The notes beneath the pieces were generated by a model that saw nothing but the letters and a program-made list of their open reading frames with translations, was not told where the DNA came from and did no database searches. From NCBI GenBank assembly GCA_964439955.1, contig CAYTPX010000023.1, positions 1 through 30,626 on the forward strand: DNA of 30,626 nt, in the 5' to 3' direction. Below are positions 7,772 through 15,126 of this stretch, one piece after another (the stretch's first letter is position 1; each line of letters opens with the position of its first letter). The position numbers and the translations under genes are program-made. The DNA is from UBA1794 sp964439955. GTDB taxonomy: Bacteria; Bacteroidota; Bacteroidia; Bacteroidales; Bacteroidaceae.

Positions 7772-8304
7772 AAGTTCTCCTTTCTTTCGTCTAATCGTTT
7801 TTCTTGTTTCAACAAATCTCTTACCCGTTCCACGCCGCGCTGAAAACGGGACTTTACAGTGGAAAGCGGCAATTCCAGCATGTCGGCAATCTCGGCAAAG
7901 CGCATGCCGTCGACCGTATGCAGACAGATCACGTCGGCCTGCTCCGCAGGTATGCGCTCCAGCATGCGACGCACGCGCTCATACTCCTGCTGCCAGCCGT
8001 TTTCCTCGGCGGGGCAGTCGGGGATTTCTTTCTCGCCGGCCTGCGGAAAAGCCTTCCGCCGCTGGCAGAAGCGGAGGCACTCATTGGAGAGGGCGCGGTA
8101 GACGTAGGCCCTCAGGTTGCCGATGCCGGCCAAGGCGTCCGTGTCGCCGAGCAGGCGCAGCAGGACTTCCTGCACGAGATCCTGGGCATCTTCTTCCGAG
8201 GCCGTGCGGAATAGGGCGAAACGGTACATCCGGTCGTACTCGCCGCGCACCAGCCGCTCCAGTTCGCGCCGCCGGTCGGGTCGGAAATGCAAGGTCAGTT
8301 TCAT
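7768..8304 (-). CDS. ECF (extracytoplasmic function) RNA polymerase sigma factor
   Basis: A 178-residue sigma-70 family protein with only regions 2 and 4. Region 2 (about 15-85) includes LVRGEYDRMYRFALFRT, the core-binding EDAQDLVQEVLLRL and NLRAYVYRALSNECLRFCQRR. Region 4 (about 108-168) includes LERIPAEQADVICLHTVDGM and the helix-turn-helix FAEIADMLELPLSTVKSRFQRGVERVRD, which reads the -35 element. The linker between them is short and acidic. It overlaps the downstream anti-sigma gene by four bases (ATGA), the usual sigma/anti-sigma arrangement. Such pairs often regulate themselves, but I could not recognise an ECF promoter upstream of 8304. What the pair senses is unknown. Confidence 0.93.
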   Translation of the reverse strand: MKLTLHFRPDRRRELERLVRGEYDRMYRFALFRTASEEDAQDLVQEVLLRLLGDTDALAGIGNLRAYVYRALSNECLRFCQRRKAFPQAGEKEIPDCPAEENGWQQEYERVRRMLERIPAEQADVICLHTVDGMRFAEIADMLELPLSTVKSRFQRGVERVRDLLKQEKRLDERKENL

Positions 8305-8397
8305 GTCCGTTCAAGTTGTTTTCTACCCCTATAGATAGGCATTTGCGGAAAAAGACGCAAGCTAAACGCTAAAAAACGCAAAAAGACCGGGTGGAAA

Positions 8398-8485
8398 CCG
8401 CCGCGGGATGCGCAAAAAAGCCTTGCTGCTTTTTCCCGGAAGTGCTGCATGTTTTTCCGGAAAATGCCAATGCTCCGCCCCGGAA
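8398..8485. repeat. 22-bp phased repeat array F (4 clear units)
   Basis: Clear units begin at 8420, 8442 and 8464 (CTGCTTTTTCCCGGAA, CATGTTTTTCCGGAAA, ATGCTCCGCCCCGGAA). The one at 8398 ends GCGCAAAAAA. A-tracts continue in the same register to the left, closing frames 8332-8353, 8354-8375 and 8376-8397, so the periodic region may be twice as long. The 392-bp gap 8305-8696 between the divergent sigma and NADH dehydrogenase genes contains this array, a possible unit at 8486-8507 and the dehydrogenase promoter, and nothing else I recognise. Confidence 0.7.
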
Positions 8486-8570
8486 GCCGCAAGCCCCGGC
8501 GGCCAACGGGCTGCCCCGCGCCCCGCTGTGGGGTGCAACGGGAAAGGGGAAACGAGAAACAGCGCGAGAA

Positions 8571-8602
8571 ATTGCCTATGTCGTTTTTTTTCCGTTCCTT
8601 TG
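8571..8602 (+). promoter_or_regulatory. Promoter for NADH dehydrogenase gene
   Basis: A -7 element TTCCTTTG (8595-8602, one mismatch to TAnnTTTG) lies 20 bp after ATTG (8571-8574), which is close to the -33 TTTG. Transcription would start near 8608, leaving a leader of about 90 nt. Confidence 0.5.
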
Positions 8603-8696
8603 CGCAAAATTTAACAGGTACACTTTCTTGCGGCCGGAAAGCAGGCGGAAAAGAACCATAGGGACACATTTTATAAACACACATCTACAAGGAATC

Positions 8697-10058
8697 ATGA
8701 GTGTAAACATAGAAAAGACCGACAAGAAGCGCGTCGTTATCGTAGGAGGAGGCTTCGGCGGGCTGAAACTGGCCAACAAGCTCAAGAAATCGGGCATGCA
8801 AGTCGTACTCGTAGACAAGAACAACTACCACCAGTTCCCGCCGCTCATCTACCAGATCGCTTCGTCCGGCATCGAGCCCAGCTCCATTTCTTTCCCTTTC
8901 CGCAAGATCTTCCGCAAACGGAAGGACTTCTATTTCCGCATGGCCGAGGTGCGCGCCATCTGCCCCCAGCGTAATATGATCCAGACGTCGATAGGCAAGA
9001 TGACCTACGACTACATCGTATTCGCCGCAGGCACTACCACCAACTTCTTCGGCAATGCGCGCATCGAGGAAGAAGCCATGCCGATGAAGACTGTGGCCGA
9101 AGCCATGGGCCTGCGCAACGCACTGCTCGGCAACCTCGAACGCAGTGCGACCTGCGCCACCGAGCAGGAGCGCCGCGAGTTGCTGAACATAGTGATCGTC
9201 GGCGGAGGGGCGACGGGCGTGGAGATTGCCGGCGTGCTCTCCGAGATGAAGCGCTACGTGTTGCCCGCCGACTACCCCGACTTGGACAGCTCCGAGCTGC
9301 ACATCTACCTCATCGAGGCCGCAGGACGCCTCCTCTCGGGCCTCTCCGAAGAGTCGAGCCATGCGGCGGAAAACTTCCTCCGCAAGATGGGTGTCAATGT
9401 ATTGCTGCACCGCAAAGTCGTGGACTTTGCAGACCATAAGGTGATACTGGAGGACGGTATGGAAATCCCGACCCGCACGTTCATCTGGGTGAGCGGTGTG
9501 CGCGCGCAGTACGTCAAGGGCTTCCCCGACGAAGTGATAGGCCGCGGCGGGAGAATCAAGGTCGATGCCTACAACCGCGTGGAGGGGATGGAAAACATCT
9601 TCGCCATCGGCGACCAGTGCTTGCAGACCTCCGACAAGAACTACCCCTACGGCCACCCGCAACTGGCGCAGGTGGCCATACAGCAAGGCAACCTTTTGGC
9701 CGCCAACCTGCGCCGCCTCGAGAAAGGCAAGGGCAAACTCAAGCCTTTCCGCTACCGCAACCTCGGGGCGATGGCCACGGTGGGGCGCAACCGCGCCGTG
9801 GCGGAATTCAAGAAAGTCAAGTTCCAAGGCTGGCTGGCTTGGTTCCTTTGGCTCGTGGTGCACCTCCGTTCCATTTTGGGCATCCGCAACAAGGTCGTGG
9901 TCATGCTCAACTGGCTCTGGAACTACCTGACCTACGACCAGTCGTTGCGCATGATTGTCTACGCCCGCAAGGCCAAGGAAGTGAAAGACAGGGAGCACCG
10001 CGAGGCCACGACGCACCTGGGCGAAGACCTCGTGGCCGGTTGCCCCAAGAAGTCCTGA
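8697..10058 (+). CDS. Type II NADH:quinone oxidoreductase (NDH-2)
   Basis: A 453-residue single-subunit flavoenzyme that passes electrons from NADH to quinone without pumping protons. The FAD-binding Rossmann motif RVVIVGGGFGGLKLANKL is at about 12-29. The NADH-binding motif NIVIVGGGATGVEIAGVLSE is at about 164-183, and NIFAIGDQCLQ gives the second FAD contact near 302. The C-terminal part (GWLAWFLWLVVHLRSILG, then a WLWNYLTYDQSLRMI helix) matches the amphipathic membrane anchor of NDH-2. The open frame extends upstream to 8391, but that stretch crosses the repeats and the promoter, so ATG 8697 (MSVNIEKTDKKR) is the start. The last codons overlap the first unit of array G. Confidence 0.93.
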   Translation: MSVNIEKTDKKRVVIVGGGFGGLKLANKLKKSGMQVVLVDKNNYHQFPPLIYQIASSGIEPSSISFPFRKIFRKRKDFYFRMAEVRAICPQRNMIQTSIGKMTYDYIVFAAGTTTNFFGNARIEEEAMPMKTVAEAMGLRNALLGNLERSATCATEQERRELLNIVIVGGGATGVEIAGVLSEMKRYVLPADYPDLDSSELHIYLIEAAGRLLSGLSEESSHAAENFLRKMGVNVLLHRKVVDFADHKVILEDGMEIPTRTFIWVSGVRAQYVKGFPDEVIGRGGRIKVDAYNRVEGMENIFAIGDQCLQTSDKNYPYGHPQLAQVAIQQGNLLAANLRRLEKGKGKLKPFRYRNLGAMATVGRNRAVAEFKKVKFQGWLAWFLWLVVHLRSILGIRNKVVVMLNWLWNYLTYDQSLRMIVYARKAKEVKDREHREATTHLGEDLVAGCPKKS

Positions 10059-10117
10059 CCCTTTGTGGGAAAAGTGCCTGCGCTTTCCCGCGAAAGGCGC
10101 GGCACTTCCTGCCAGAA
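10052..10117. repeat. 22-bp phased repeat array G (3 units)
   Basis: Units at 10052, 10074 and 10096, all 22 bp. The first contains the NADH dehydrogenase stop codon (10056-10058) and ends TTTGTGGGAAA. The others have GCGCTTTCCCGCGAAA and GCACTTCCTGCCAGAA. Most of the 108-bp gap to the glycosyltransferase is thus repeat. Confidence 0.7.
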
Positions 10118-10166
10118 ACCCTGCCGCGGGGGCCAACCCCGGCCAGCACCCGAAAAAACAAGCCCC

Positions 10167-11141
10167 ATGCTAAACTATCTCCTCCACAGCGGCAAGAACC
10201 GGAAGTTGCCCTACTACCTGCGCAACGTGGCCCGCGCCTACCTCCTGCCCGACGCCCTTTTCCGCGCGCGGCGCGGGGCGCTCATGAGGAGTCTCGAGCA
10301 AAGGCCCGACAAGGACTACATACTCGACCGCGTAAACTACTACTGCCGCCTGGCTGCCCCTGCCCCCTTGGCGGAAGACAAGGGGCGGATAGGCGACTTC
10401 AGCCTCCGCGGCGGCCATGGGTCGGTCTACTTTTTCGACACTTACGAGTACTTGCGCTACTTCCCCTCCCACCTGCGTTGGAACTACCGCTTCGGCGACG
10501 TCAATACGCTGCTCCCCTTTCCCTCCGTCTGCAAGAGCCGCCCCGTGGGGGACGGCAACGAAAATTCCGTGCTCCTCAACCTCGACAAGGTGCGCCACTT
10601 CATCTTCATCCACGACCGCAAGCCCTTCCGCCGGAAACAGCCCCGCGCCATCTTCCGCGGCGAGATAGACGGCAAGGCGCGGCGCAGGGATTTCTGCCGG
10701 ATGTGGTACGGCTCGGACGTGTGCGACGTGGGTGAAATCGCGGGTGCACGCTGCGTCTGCCCCGAGTGGCGCCGCCCCAAGATGACCCTCTACCAGCACC
10801 TCGACTACCAATTCATCCTCAGCTTGGAGGGAAACGACGTGGCTTCCAACCTGAAGTGGGTCATGGGCAGCAACTCGCTGGCCGTGATGCCGCGCCCCAC
10901 GTGCGAGACTTGGTACATGGAAGGCCGCCTTGTCCCCGATTACCACTACGTCGAAATCCGGCCGGACTTCGCCGACCTGGAAGAGCGCGTCCGCTATTTC
11001 TCAGCCCACCCGGACGAGGCCGAGGAAATCTTGCGCCACGCCCACGAATGGCGTGCCCAGTTCATGGACCGCCGCCGCGAACGGCTCATCGCCCTCCTCG
11101 TCCTCGACAAATACTTCCGCATGACTGCCCAACAACCCTGA
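10167..11141 (+). CDS. Glycosyltransferase family 90 (CAP10/LpsA-like)
   Basis: A 324-residue protein of the CAP10-like glycosyltransferase group, which adds sugars such as xylose, glucose or mannose to capsule or lipopolysaccharide. The diagnostic C-terminal half is present: YQHLDYQFILSLEGNDVAS, LKWVMGSNSLAVMPRP and TWYMEGRLVPDYHYVEI, then the DLEERVRYFSAHPDEAEEI helix that usually follows. RAIFRGEIDGKARRRDFCRMW at about 168-188 corresponds to the family's 'FRG...R..' donor-site segment. The sugar and acceptor cannot be told. The frame is open back to 10065, but the added 34 residues are only translated repeat array G, so I start at ATG 10167. It may be transcribed from the NADH dehydrogenase promoter. 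Confidence 0.85.
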   Translation: MLNYLLHSGKNRKLPYYLRNVARAYLLPDALFRARRGALMRSLEQRPDKDYILDRVNYYCRLAAPAPLAEDKGRIGDFSLRGGHGSVYFFDTYEYLRYFPSHLRWNYRFGDVNTLLPFPSVCKSRPVGDGNENSVLLNLDKVRHFIFIHDRKPFRRKQPRAIFRGEIDGKARRRDFCRMWYGSDVCDVGEIAGARCVCPEWRRPKMTLYQHLDYQFILSLEGNDVASNLKWVMGSNSLAVMPRPTCETWYMEGRLVPDYHYVEIRPDFADLEERVRYFSAHPDEAEEILRHAHEWRAQFMDRRRERLIALLVLDKYFRMTAQQP

Positions 11142-11185
11142 CCGCCTCCCGGGGCAGACCCGGCCCGGGGAAGGGAAAGCCCCTG

Positions 11186-11212
11186 CGCGGCGGGACGAAA
11201 TGCCCCGCCGCG
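11186..11212 (+). terminator. GC-rich hairpin after the glycosyltransferase gene
   Basis: CGCGGCGGG (11186-11194) pairs perfectly with CCCGCCGCG (11204-11212) around a 9-nt loop, 45 nt after the stop and just before the hisS promoter. There is no U-tract, so a terminator role is only plausible. Confidence 0.35.
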
Positions 11213-11243
11213 TTGGACGTTTCGCGCGGATTTCGTACTTTTG
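11213..11243 (+). promoter_or_regulatory. Promoter for hisS
   Basis: TTGG (11213-11216), 19 bp, then TACTTTTG (11236-11243), a full -7 match to TAnnTTTG. The start point should be near 11250, giving a leader of about 125 nt that is mostly repeat array H. Confidence 0.6.
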
Positions 11244-11263
11244 CGCCGCCGTCCCGAGGGGGC

Positions 11264-11373
11264 GCGGCGGGGCACTTGGCCGGGAATGCCGGCGCTTCCC
11301 CCGGAAAGCGGCGGCACTTTTCCTGAAAACACGCGAGGCTTCCCCCGGAAAGCCTTGCCCCTTTTTCCAAACA
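11264..11373. repeat. 22-bp phased repeat array H in the hisS leader (5 units)
   Basis: Five consecutive exact 22-bp units at 11264, 11286, 11308, 11330 and 11352. Cores include GGCGCTTCCCCCGGAAA, GGCACTTTTCCTGAAAA and GAGGCTTCCCCCGGAAA. The array ends two bases before the hisS ATG. Because the promoter lies upstream, all five units should be in the 5' untranslated RNA. Confidence 0.8.
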
Positions 11374-11375
11374 CC

Positions 11376-12740
11376 ATGGCACAAAGACCCAGCATCCCGA
11401 AAGGAACCCGCGACTTCTCGCCCGCCGAAATGGCCAAGCGGAACTACATTTTCGAAACCATCCGGCAAGTCTACCGGCTCTACGGCTTCGAGCAAATCGA
11501 GACACCCAGCATGGAAAACCTCTCCACCCTCATGGGAAAGTATGGCGAGGAGGGCGACAAATTGCTTTTCAAGATACAGAATTCGGGCGATTACTTCAAG
11601 AACCTGACCGACGAGGAGCTGCTTTCGCGCAACGCCCCCAAGCTCGCCTCCAAATTCTGCGAGAAGGGGTTGCGCTACGACCTTACGGTTCCCTTCGCCC
11701 GCTACGTGGTCATGCACCGCGAGGAACTGGCTTTCCCCTTCAAGCGTTACCAAATCCAGCCCGTGTGGCGCGCCGACCGGCCACAGAAGGGGCGCTACCG
11801 CGAATTCTACCAGTGCGACGCCGACATAGTGGGGAGCGACTCGCTGATGAACGAGGTGGAACTGATGCAAATCGTCGATGAAGTTTTCGCCCGCCTTGGC
11901 GTCCGCGTCCGGATCAAGCTCAATAACCGGAAAATCCTCGGCGGTATTGCCGAATCCATAGGCGCGCCCGAGAAAATCACGGACATTACGGTGGCCATCG
12001 ACAAGCTCGAAAAGGTAGGGCTGCGGCAGGTGAACGAGGAACTCGCCGCCAAGGGCCTCACGCCCGCCGCCATCGAGCGGCTGCAGCCCCTCATCCTCCT
12101 GCAAGGGACGAACGGCGGGAAGCTCGACGCGCTGGAGCAACTGGTCGGCGGGGTGAGCGAGACGGGCGCCAAGGGCATAGAGGAGTGCCGTTTCATCCTC
12201 GGCATGCTCGAAAAGGCGGGGCTGAAAAACGAAATGGAGCTGGACTTGACGCTGGCGCGCGGGCTGAATTACTACACGGGGGCTATCTTCGAGGTGAAGG
12301 CGCTGGACGTGGAGATAGGAAGCATCACGGGCGGCGGCCGGTACGACAACCTTACGGGCATTTTCGGCCTGCCCGGCGTGAGCGGGGTGGGCATCTCTTT
12401 CGGCGCCGACCGCATCTTCGACGTGCTCAACCAGCTGGACCTCTACCCAAAGGACGCCACGCGCGGCACGCAGCTGCTCTTCATCAACTTTGGCGCGGCG
12501 GAGGCCGCGGCCTGCATGCCCGCCCTTTCCCGCATCCGCGCCGCGGGCATCCGCGCCGAGCTGTACCCCGACGCGGCCAAGATGAAGAAGCAACTGGGCT
12601 ACGCCAACGCGAAAGGCATCCCTTTCGTCGCGATCGTCGGCGAAACGGAGCTGAGCGAGGGGAAAATCACCCTCAAGGACATGGAAAAGGGGGAGCAGCA
12701 GATGCTCACCCTCGACGGGCTAATCGAAAGACTGCGCTGA
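11376..12740 (+). CDS. hisS: Histidyl-tRNA synthetase
   Basis: Attaches histidine to tRNA-His. The protein is 454 residues, class II. Motif 1 region: IPKGTRDFSPAEM and IRQVYRLYGFEQIETPSME. Motif 2: FKRYQIQPVWRADRPQKGRY followed by REFYQCDADI. The histidine-specific loop is LARGLNYYTGAIFEV (N where E. coli has D). Motif 3: GGGRYDNLTGIFGLPG and GVGISFGADR. The anticodon-binding domain begins near 360 (LLFINFGAAEAA) and ends with EQQMLTLDGLIERL. The frame is open back to 11241, but that part is the repeat-filled leader downstream of the promoter, so ATG 11376 (MAQRPSIPKG) is the start. The gene stands alone, with its own promoter. Confidence 0.96.
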   Translation: MAQRPSIPKGTRDFSPAEMAKRNYIFETIRQVYRLYGFEQIETPSMENLSTLMGKYGEEGDKLLFKIQNSGDYFKNLTDEELLSRNAPKLASKFCEKGLRYDLTVPFARYVVMHREELAFPFKRYQIQPVWRADRPQKGRYREFYQCDADIVGSDSLMNEVELMQIVDEVFARLGVRVRIKLNNRKILGGIAESIGAPEKITDITVAIDKLEKVGLRQVNEELAAKGLTPAAIERLQPLILLQGTNGGKLDALEQLVGGVSETGAKGIEECRFILGMLEKAGLKNEMELDLTLARGLNYYTGAIFEVKALDVEIGSITGGGRYDNLTGIFGLPGVSGVGISFGADRIFDVLNQLDLYPKDATRGTQLLFINFGAAEAAACMPALSRIRAAGIRAELYPDAAKMKKQLGYANAKGIPFVAIVGETELSEGKITLKDMEKGEQQMLTLDGLIERLR

Positions 12741-12841
12741 CGGACGCAAGCAAAAGCGCCAGCGTCTTCCTCATCGGGGGCAAGGCCTACGCCCTATTCA
12801 CCCTGCTTTTCGGCTTCAGTTTCTACATACAGTACGACAAT

Positions 12842-12973
12842 GGGCTGCGCCCCTCCCGAACAACCTCCGCATGAAACTTTAAACAATCCCGCATGAAACT
12901 GAACAAAGTGTTTCCCCTTTTCCCGAAAAGTGCCGCCACTTTTCCGCGGCAGCCCCGCCGCTCCCGGGCGGTC
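12842..12973. repeat. 22-bp phased repeat array I across the GH127 start (6 units)
   Basis: Units at 12842, 12864, 12886, 12908, 12930 and 12952. The first (GCGCCCCTCCCGAACAA) and the last three (CCCCTTTTCCCGAAAA, CCACTTTTCCGCGGCA, CCGCTCCCGGGC) fit the family. The second and third share the identical CCGCATGAAACT at 12867-12878 and 12889-12900, exactly 22 bp apart; the later copy holds the GH127 start codon. The last three units are translated as residues 6-27 of the signal peptide. The rest of the gap (12741-12841) shows no feature I recognise. Confidence 0.65.
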
Positions 12974-14938
12974 GCGGCGCTCTGCGCCCTGCTCGCCCTG
13001 TGCCTCCTGCCGCAAAGCCCCTGTCCCGCGGCCCCTGCCCCCGGCGGCGGTGTCCAGGCAGGGCGCGACTCCCTGACGGAACACACGCGCCTCCAACCCT
13101 TTCCCACGGGCACCGTGCAACTGCTCGACGGGCCTTTCCTCCAGCGGCAGAAGCTCAACGAGCGCTTCCTCCTCGGCCTCGACCCCGACCGCCTGCTCTA
13201 TTTCTTCCTGGAGACCGCAGGCCTCAAAAACCCGCCCCGCGTGAAGCCCTACGGGGGCTGGGAACAAACCGACCTGAAGGGGCATACTTTGGGGCACTAC
13301 CTCAGCGCCATGAGCCGCCTTTATGCGCTCACCGGCTCGGAGGAATGCAAGGAGAAACTCGACCACACCGTCATGGTGCTCGACCAATGCCAGCAGGAAC
13401 TGGGCGGGGGATACTTGGGCGCCTCGCCCGAGGCCATGCTCGACACGGTGGAAGCCACGGGGCGGGGCTGGGCGCCCTACTACACGCAGCATAAGATCCT
13501 GCAGGGGCTCATCGACGCGTACTGCATCGGGCACAACTACCAGGCGCTGGCCTTGGCAACCAACATGGGCGACTACTTCTGCGGGCGCGCCCGCAACATC
13601 CGCGCGATGCCCTCCGGGCAGTGGGAAGCCGCGCTGGACGAAATGGAACAGGGCGGCTTCAGCGACGCGCTGCTCCAGCTCTACTTCCTCACGCGCCAGC
13701 CCCGCTACCTGGACTGCGCGCTCCTCTTCCAGCAAGCCGACAAGCTCCTGCCCGCGGCGCAGGGGCACGACGTGCTGAACGACCCCGCAAAGCCGTACAA
13801 CTACCGCCACGCCAACGCCACGATTCCCCAGTTTACGGCGGCAGCCCGCATGTATGAGATGACGGGCGGGAAGCTCTACCGGAAAGCGGCGGAGAACTTC
13901 TGGGAGTTCGTCGTGGAAGGAGGGCGCATGTATAGCAACGGTTCCACCGGGTATGCCGAGCATTGGAACCACGGCGCGGATTCCCTTTCGCACGAACTGG
14001 GCGCAAAGGCCGGGGAGACTTGCTGCTCGTATAACTTGATACTGCTTTCCGAACGCTTGTGCTGCATCCATCCGGAAAGCAAGTATGCCGACTACGTGGA
14101 ACGGGCTCTCTTCAACCACATACTGGGGAGCATCCACCCGGAAAACGGCAACTTCATGTACTTCCACACGCTGGCCCCGGGCGGATTCAAGACGTTCGGG
14201 CAGAACAGCGCGGAGGTGTTCTGGTGCTGCACTGGCACGGGAATGGAAAACCCGGTGCGCTACGCCGAGTCGATATACCTGCATTCCGACGATGAAATCT
14301 ACGTGAACCAGTTCATCGCCTCCCGCCTCACTTGGCGCGAGGAGGGGATACTCCTGGAGCAAACCACCCGCTTCCCCGAGGAGGGCGCCAGCACGCTGCG
14401 CTTCGGGGGGCGCGAGAAACGCTTCACGCTGGCCGTGCGCGTGCCTTACTGGTGCAGGGAGACGATGCAAATCACCCTCAACGGCGAGCCGCAGAAGGTG
14501 CGCCCCGGGCGCGACGGCTACTGCCGCATCAAGCGGACGTGGAAGGCGGGCGACGAGGTGCGCCTTGTCCTGCCCATGCAGCTGCATGCCGAAACGCTGG
14601 CCGACGCGCCGCAGACGGCCGCCATCCTATACGGGCCGGTCGTCCTGGCCGGGGATTTGGGGACGGAAGGCGTGACGGAAAAGCTGGTCAATACGACCGA
14701 CAATTTCTATGGCGGCGTGCCCAAGGTGTACCAGGCGCAAATGGACATCCCGGAAATCACGGGCAACGCGGCCGACCTCTCTTGGCTTGAGCCGGAGCCG
14801 GGCAAGCCTCTGGAGTTCACCACCCGTGCTACTTCGGACGGGAGCACGCTCCGCTTCGTGCCGCTCTACGGCATTTTCCGCAACCGCTTCTCCGTATATT
14901 GGGAATTGGCACCCGCCCCTCTCCCCCAAGAGCCGTAG
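12893..14938 (+). CDS. GH127-family glycosidase (beta-L-arabinofuranosidase-like), exported
   Basis: A 681-residue secreted glycoside hydrolase of family GH127 (formerly DUF1680), whose characterised members release beta-L-arabinofuranose from plant glycans. The signal peptide has an unusually long basic n-region, then AALCALLALCLLP (about 28-40). The (alpha/alpha)6 catalytic barrel contains the family's zinc/cysteine site: E375 and C377 in GETCCSYN, and C445-C446 in FWCCTGTGMENP, matching the E-x-C and C-C residues known from HypBA1. The N-terminal pattern LKGHTLGHYLSAMSRLYALT is also typical. C-terminal beta domains end the protein. It is isolated: no SusC/SusD or other glycan-use genes are nearby. 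No clear promoter was found. GH127 has more than one activity, so the substrate is inferred. Confidence 0.88.
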   Translation: MKLNKVFPLFPKSAATFPRQPRRSRAVAALCALLALCLLPQSPCPAAPAPGGGVQAGRDSLTEHTRLQPFPTGTVQLLDGPFLQRQKLNERFLLGLDPDRLLYFFLETAGLKNPPRVKPYGGWEQTDLKGHTLGHYLSAMSRLYALTGSEECKEKLDHTVMVLDQCQQELGGGYLGASPEAMLDTVEATGRGWAPYYTQHKILQGLIDAYCIGHNYQALALATNMGDYFCGRARNIRAMPSGQWEAALDEMEQGGFSDALLQLYFLTRQPRYLDCALLFQQADKLLPAAQGHDVLNDPAKPYNYRHANATIPQFTAAARMYEMTGGKLYRKAAENFWEFVVEGGRMYSNGSTGYAEHWNHGADSLSHELGAKAGETCCSYNLILLSERLCCIHPESKYADYVERALFNHILGSIHPENGNFMYFHTLAPGGFKTFGQNSAEVFWCCTGTGMENPVRYAESIYLHSDDEIYVNQFIASRLTWREEGILLEQTTRFPEEGASTLRFGGREKRFTLAVRVPYWCRETMQITLNGEPQKVRPGRDGYCRIKRTWKAGDEVRLVLPMQLHAETLADAPQTAAILYGPVVLAGDLGTEGVTEKLVNTTDNFYGGVPKVYQAQMDIPEITGNAADLSWLEPEPGKPLEFTTRATSDGSTLRFVPLYGIFRNRFSVYWELAPAPLPQEP

Positions 14939-14951
14939 CCCCCGTCCCGCG

Positions 14952-15061
14952 GAGGCGGTACTTCTTGGCAAAAGCCCCGGCACTTTCCGGAAAGAGCGGC
15001 GATGCTTGCCGCGGGAAGCGCCGGGGCTTCCCGTGGGGACGGGCAAGGCTTCCCCCACGGC
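14952..15061. repeat. 22-bp phased repeat array J (5 units)
   Basis: Units at 14952, 14974, 14996, 15018 and 15040, all 22 bp, with cores GCACTTTCCGGAAAGA, GATGCTTGCCGCGGGAA and GGGGCTTCCCGTGGGGA. The array starts 14 bp after the GH127 stop and occupies most of the convergent gap up to the hairpin at 15074. Confidence 0.75.
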
Positions 15062-15073
15062 GGGGCAATGGGA

Positions 15074-15109
15074 AAGGCCCGTACCGTGCAGTCGCGCGGT
15101 ACGGGCCTT
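15074..15109. terminator. Perfect 13-bp inverted repeat between convergent genes
   Basis: AAGGCCCGTACCG (15074-15086) is the exact reverse complement of CGGTACGGGCCTT (15097-15109), with a 10-nt spacer. It lies between the GH127 stop and the peptidase stop, so it could end both transcripts. The stem ends in A/T pairs but no long U-tract follows on either strand. Confidence 0.5.
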
Positions 15110-15126
15110 GCAAGGGAATGGGGAAA

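Noticed and set aside
11250..11375. T-box or histidine leader-peptide attenuator before hisS
   Set aside because: The leader consists of repeat units; no T-box sequence, His codon run or terminator/antiterminator pair is visible.
12893..14938. GH127 gene as part of a polysaccharide utilisation locus
   Set aside because: No SusC/SusD pair, other glycosidases or sugar regulators occur on either side in the window.
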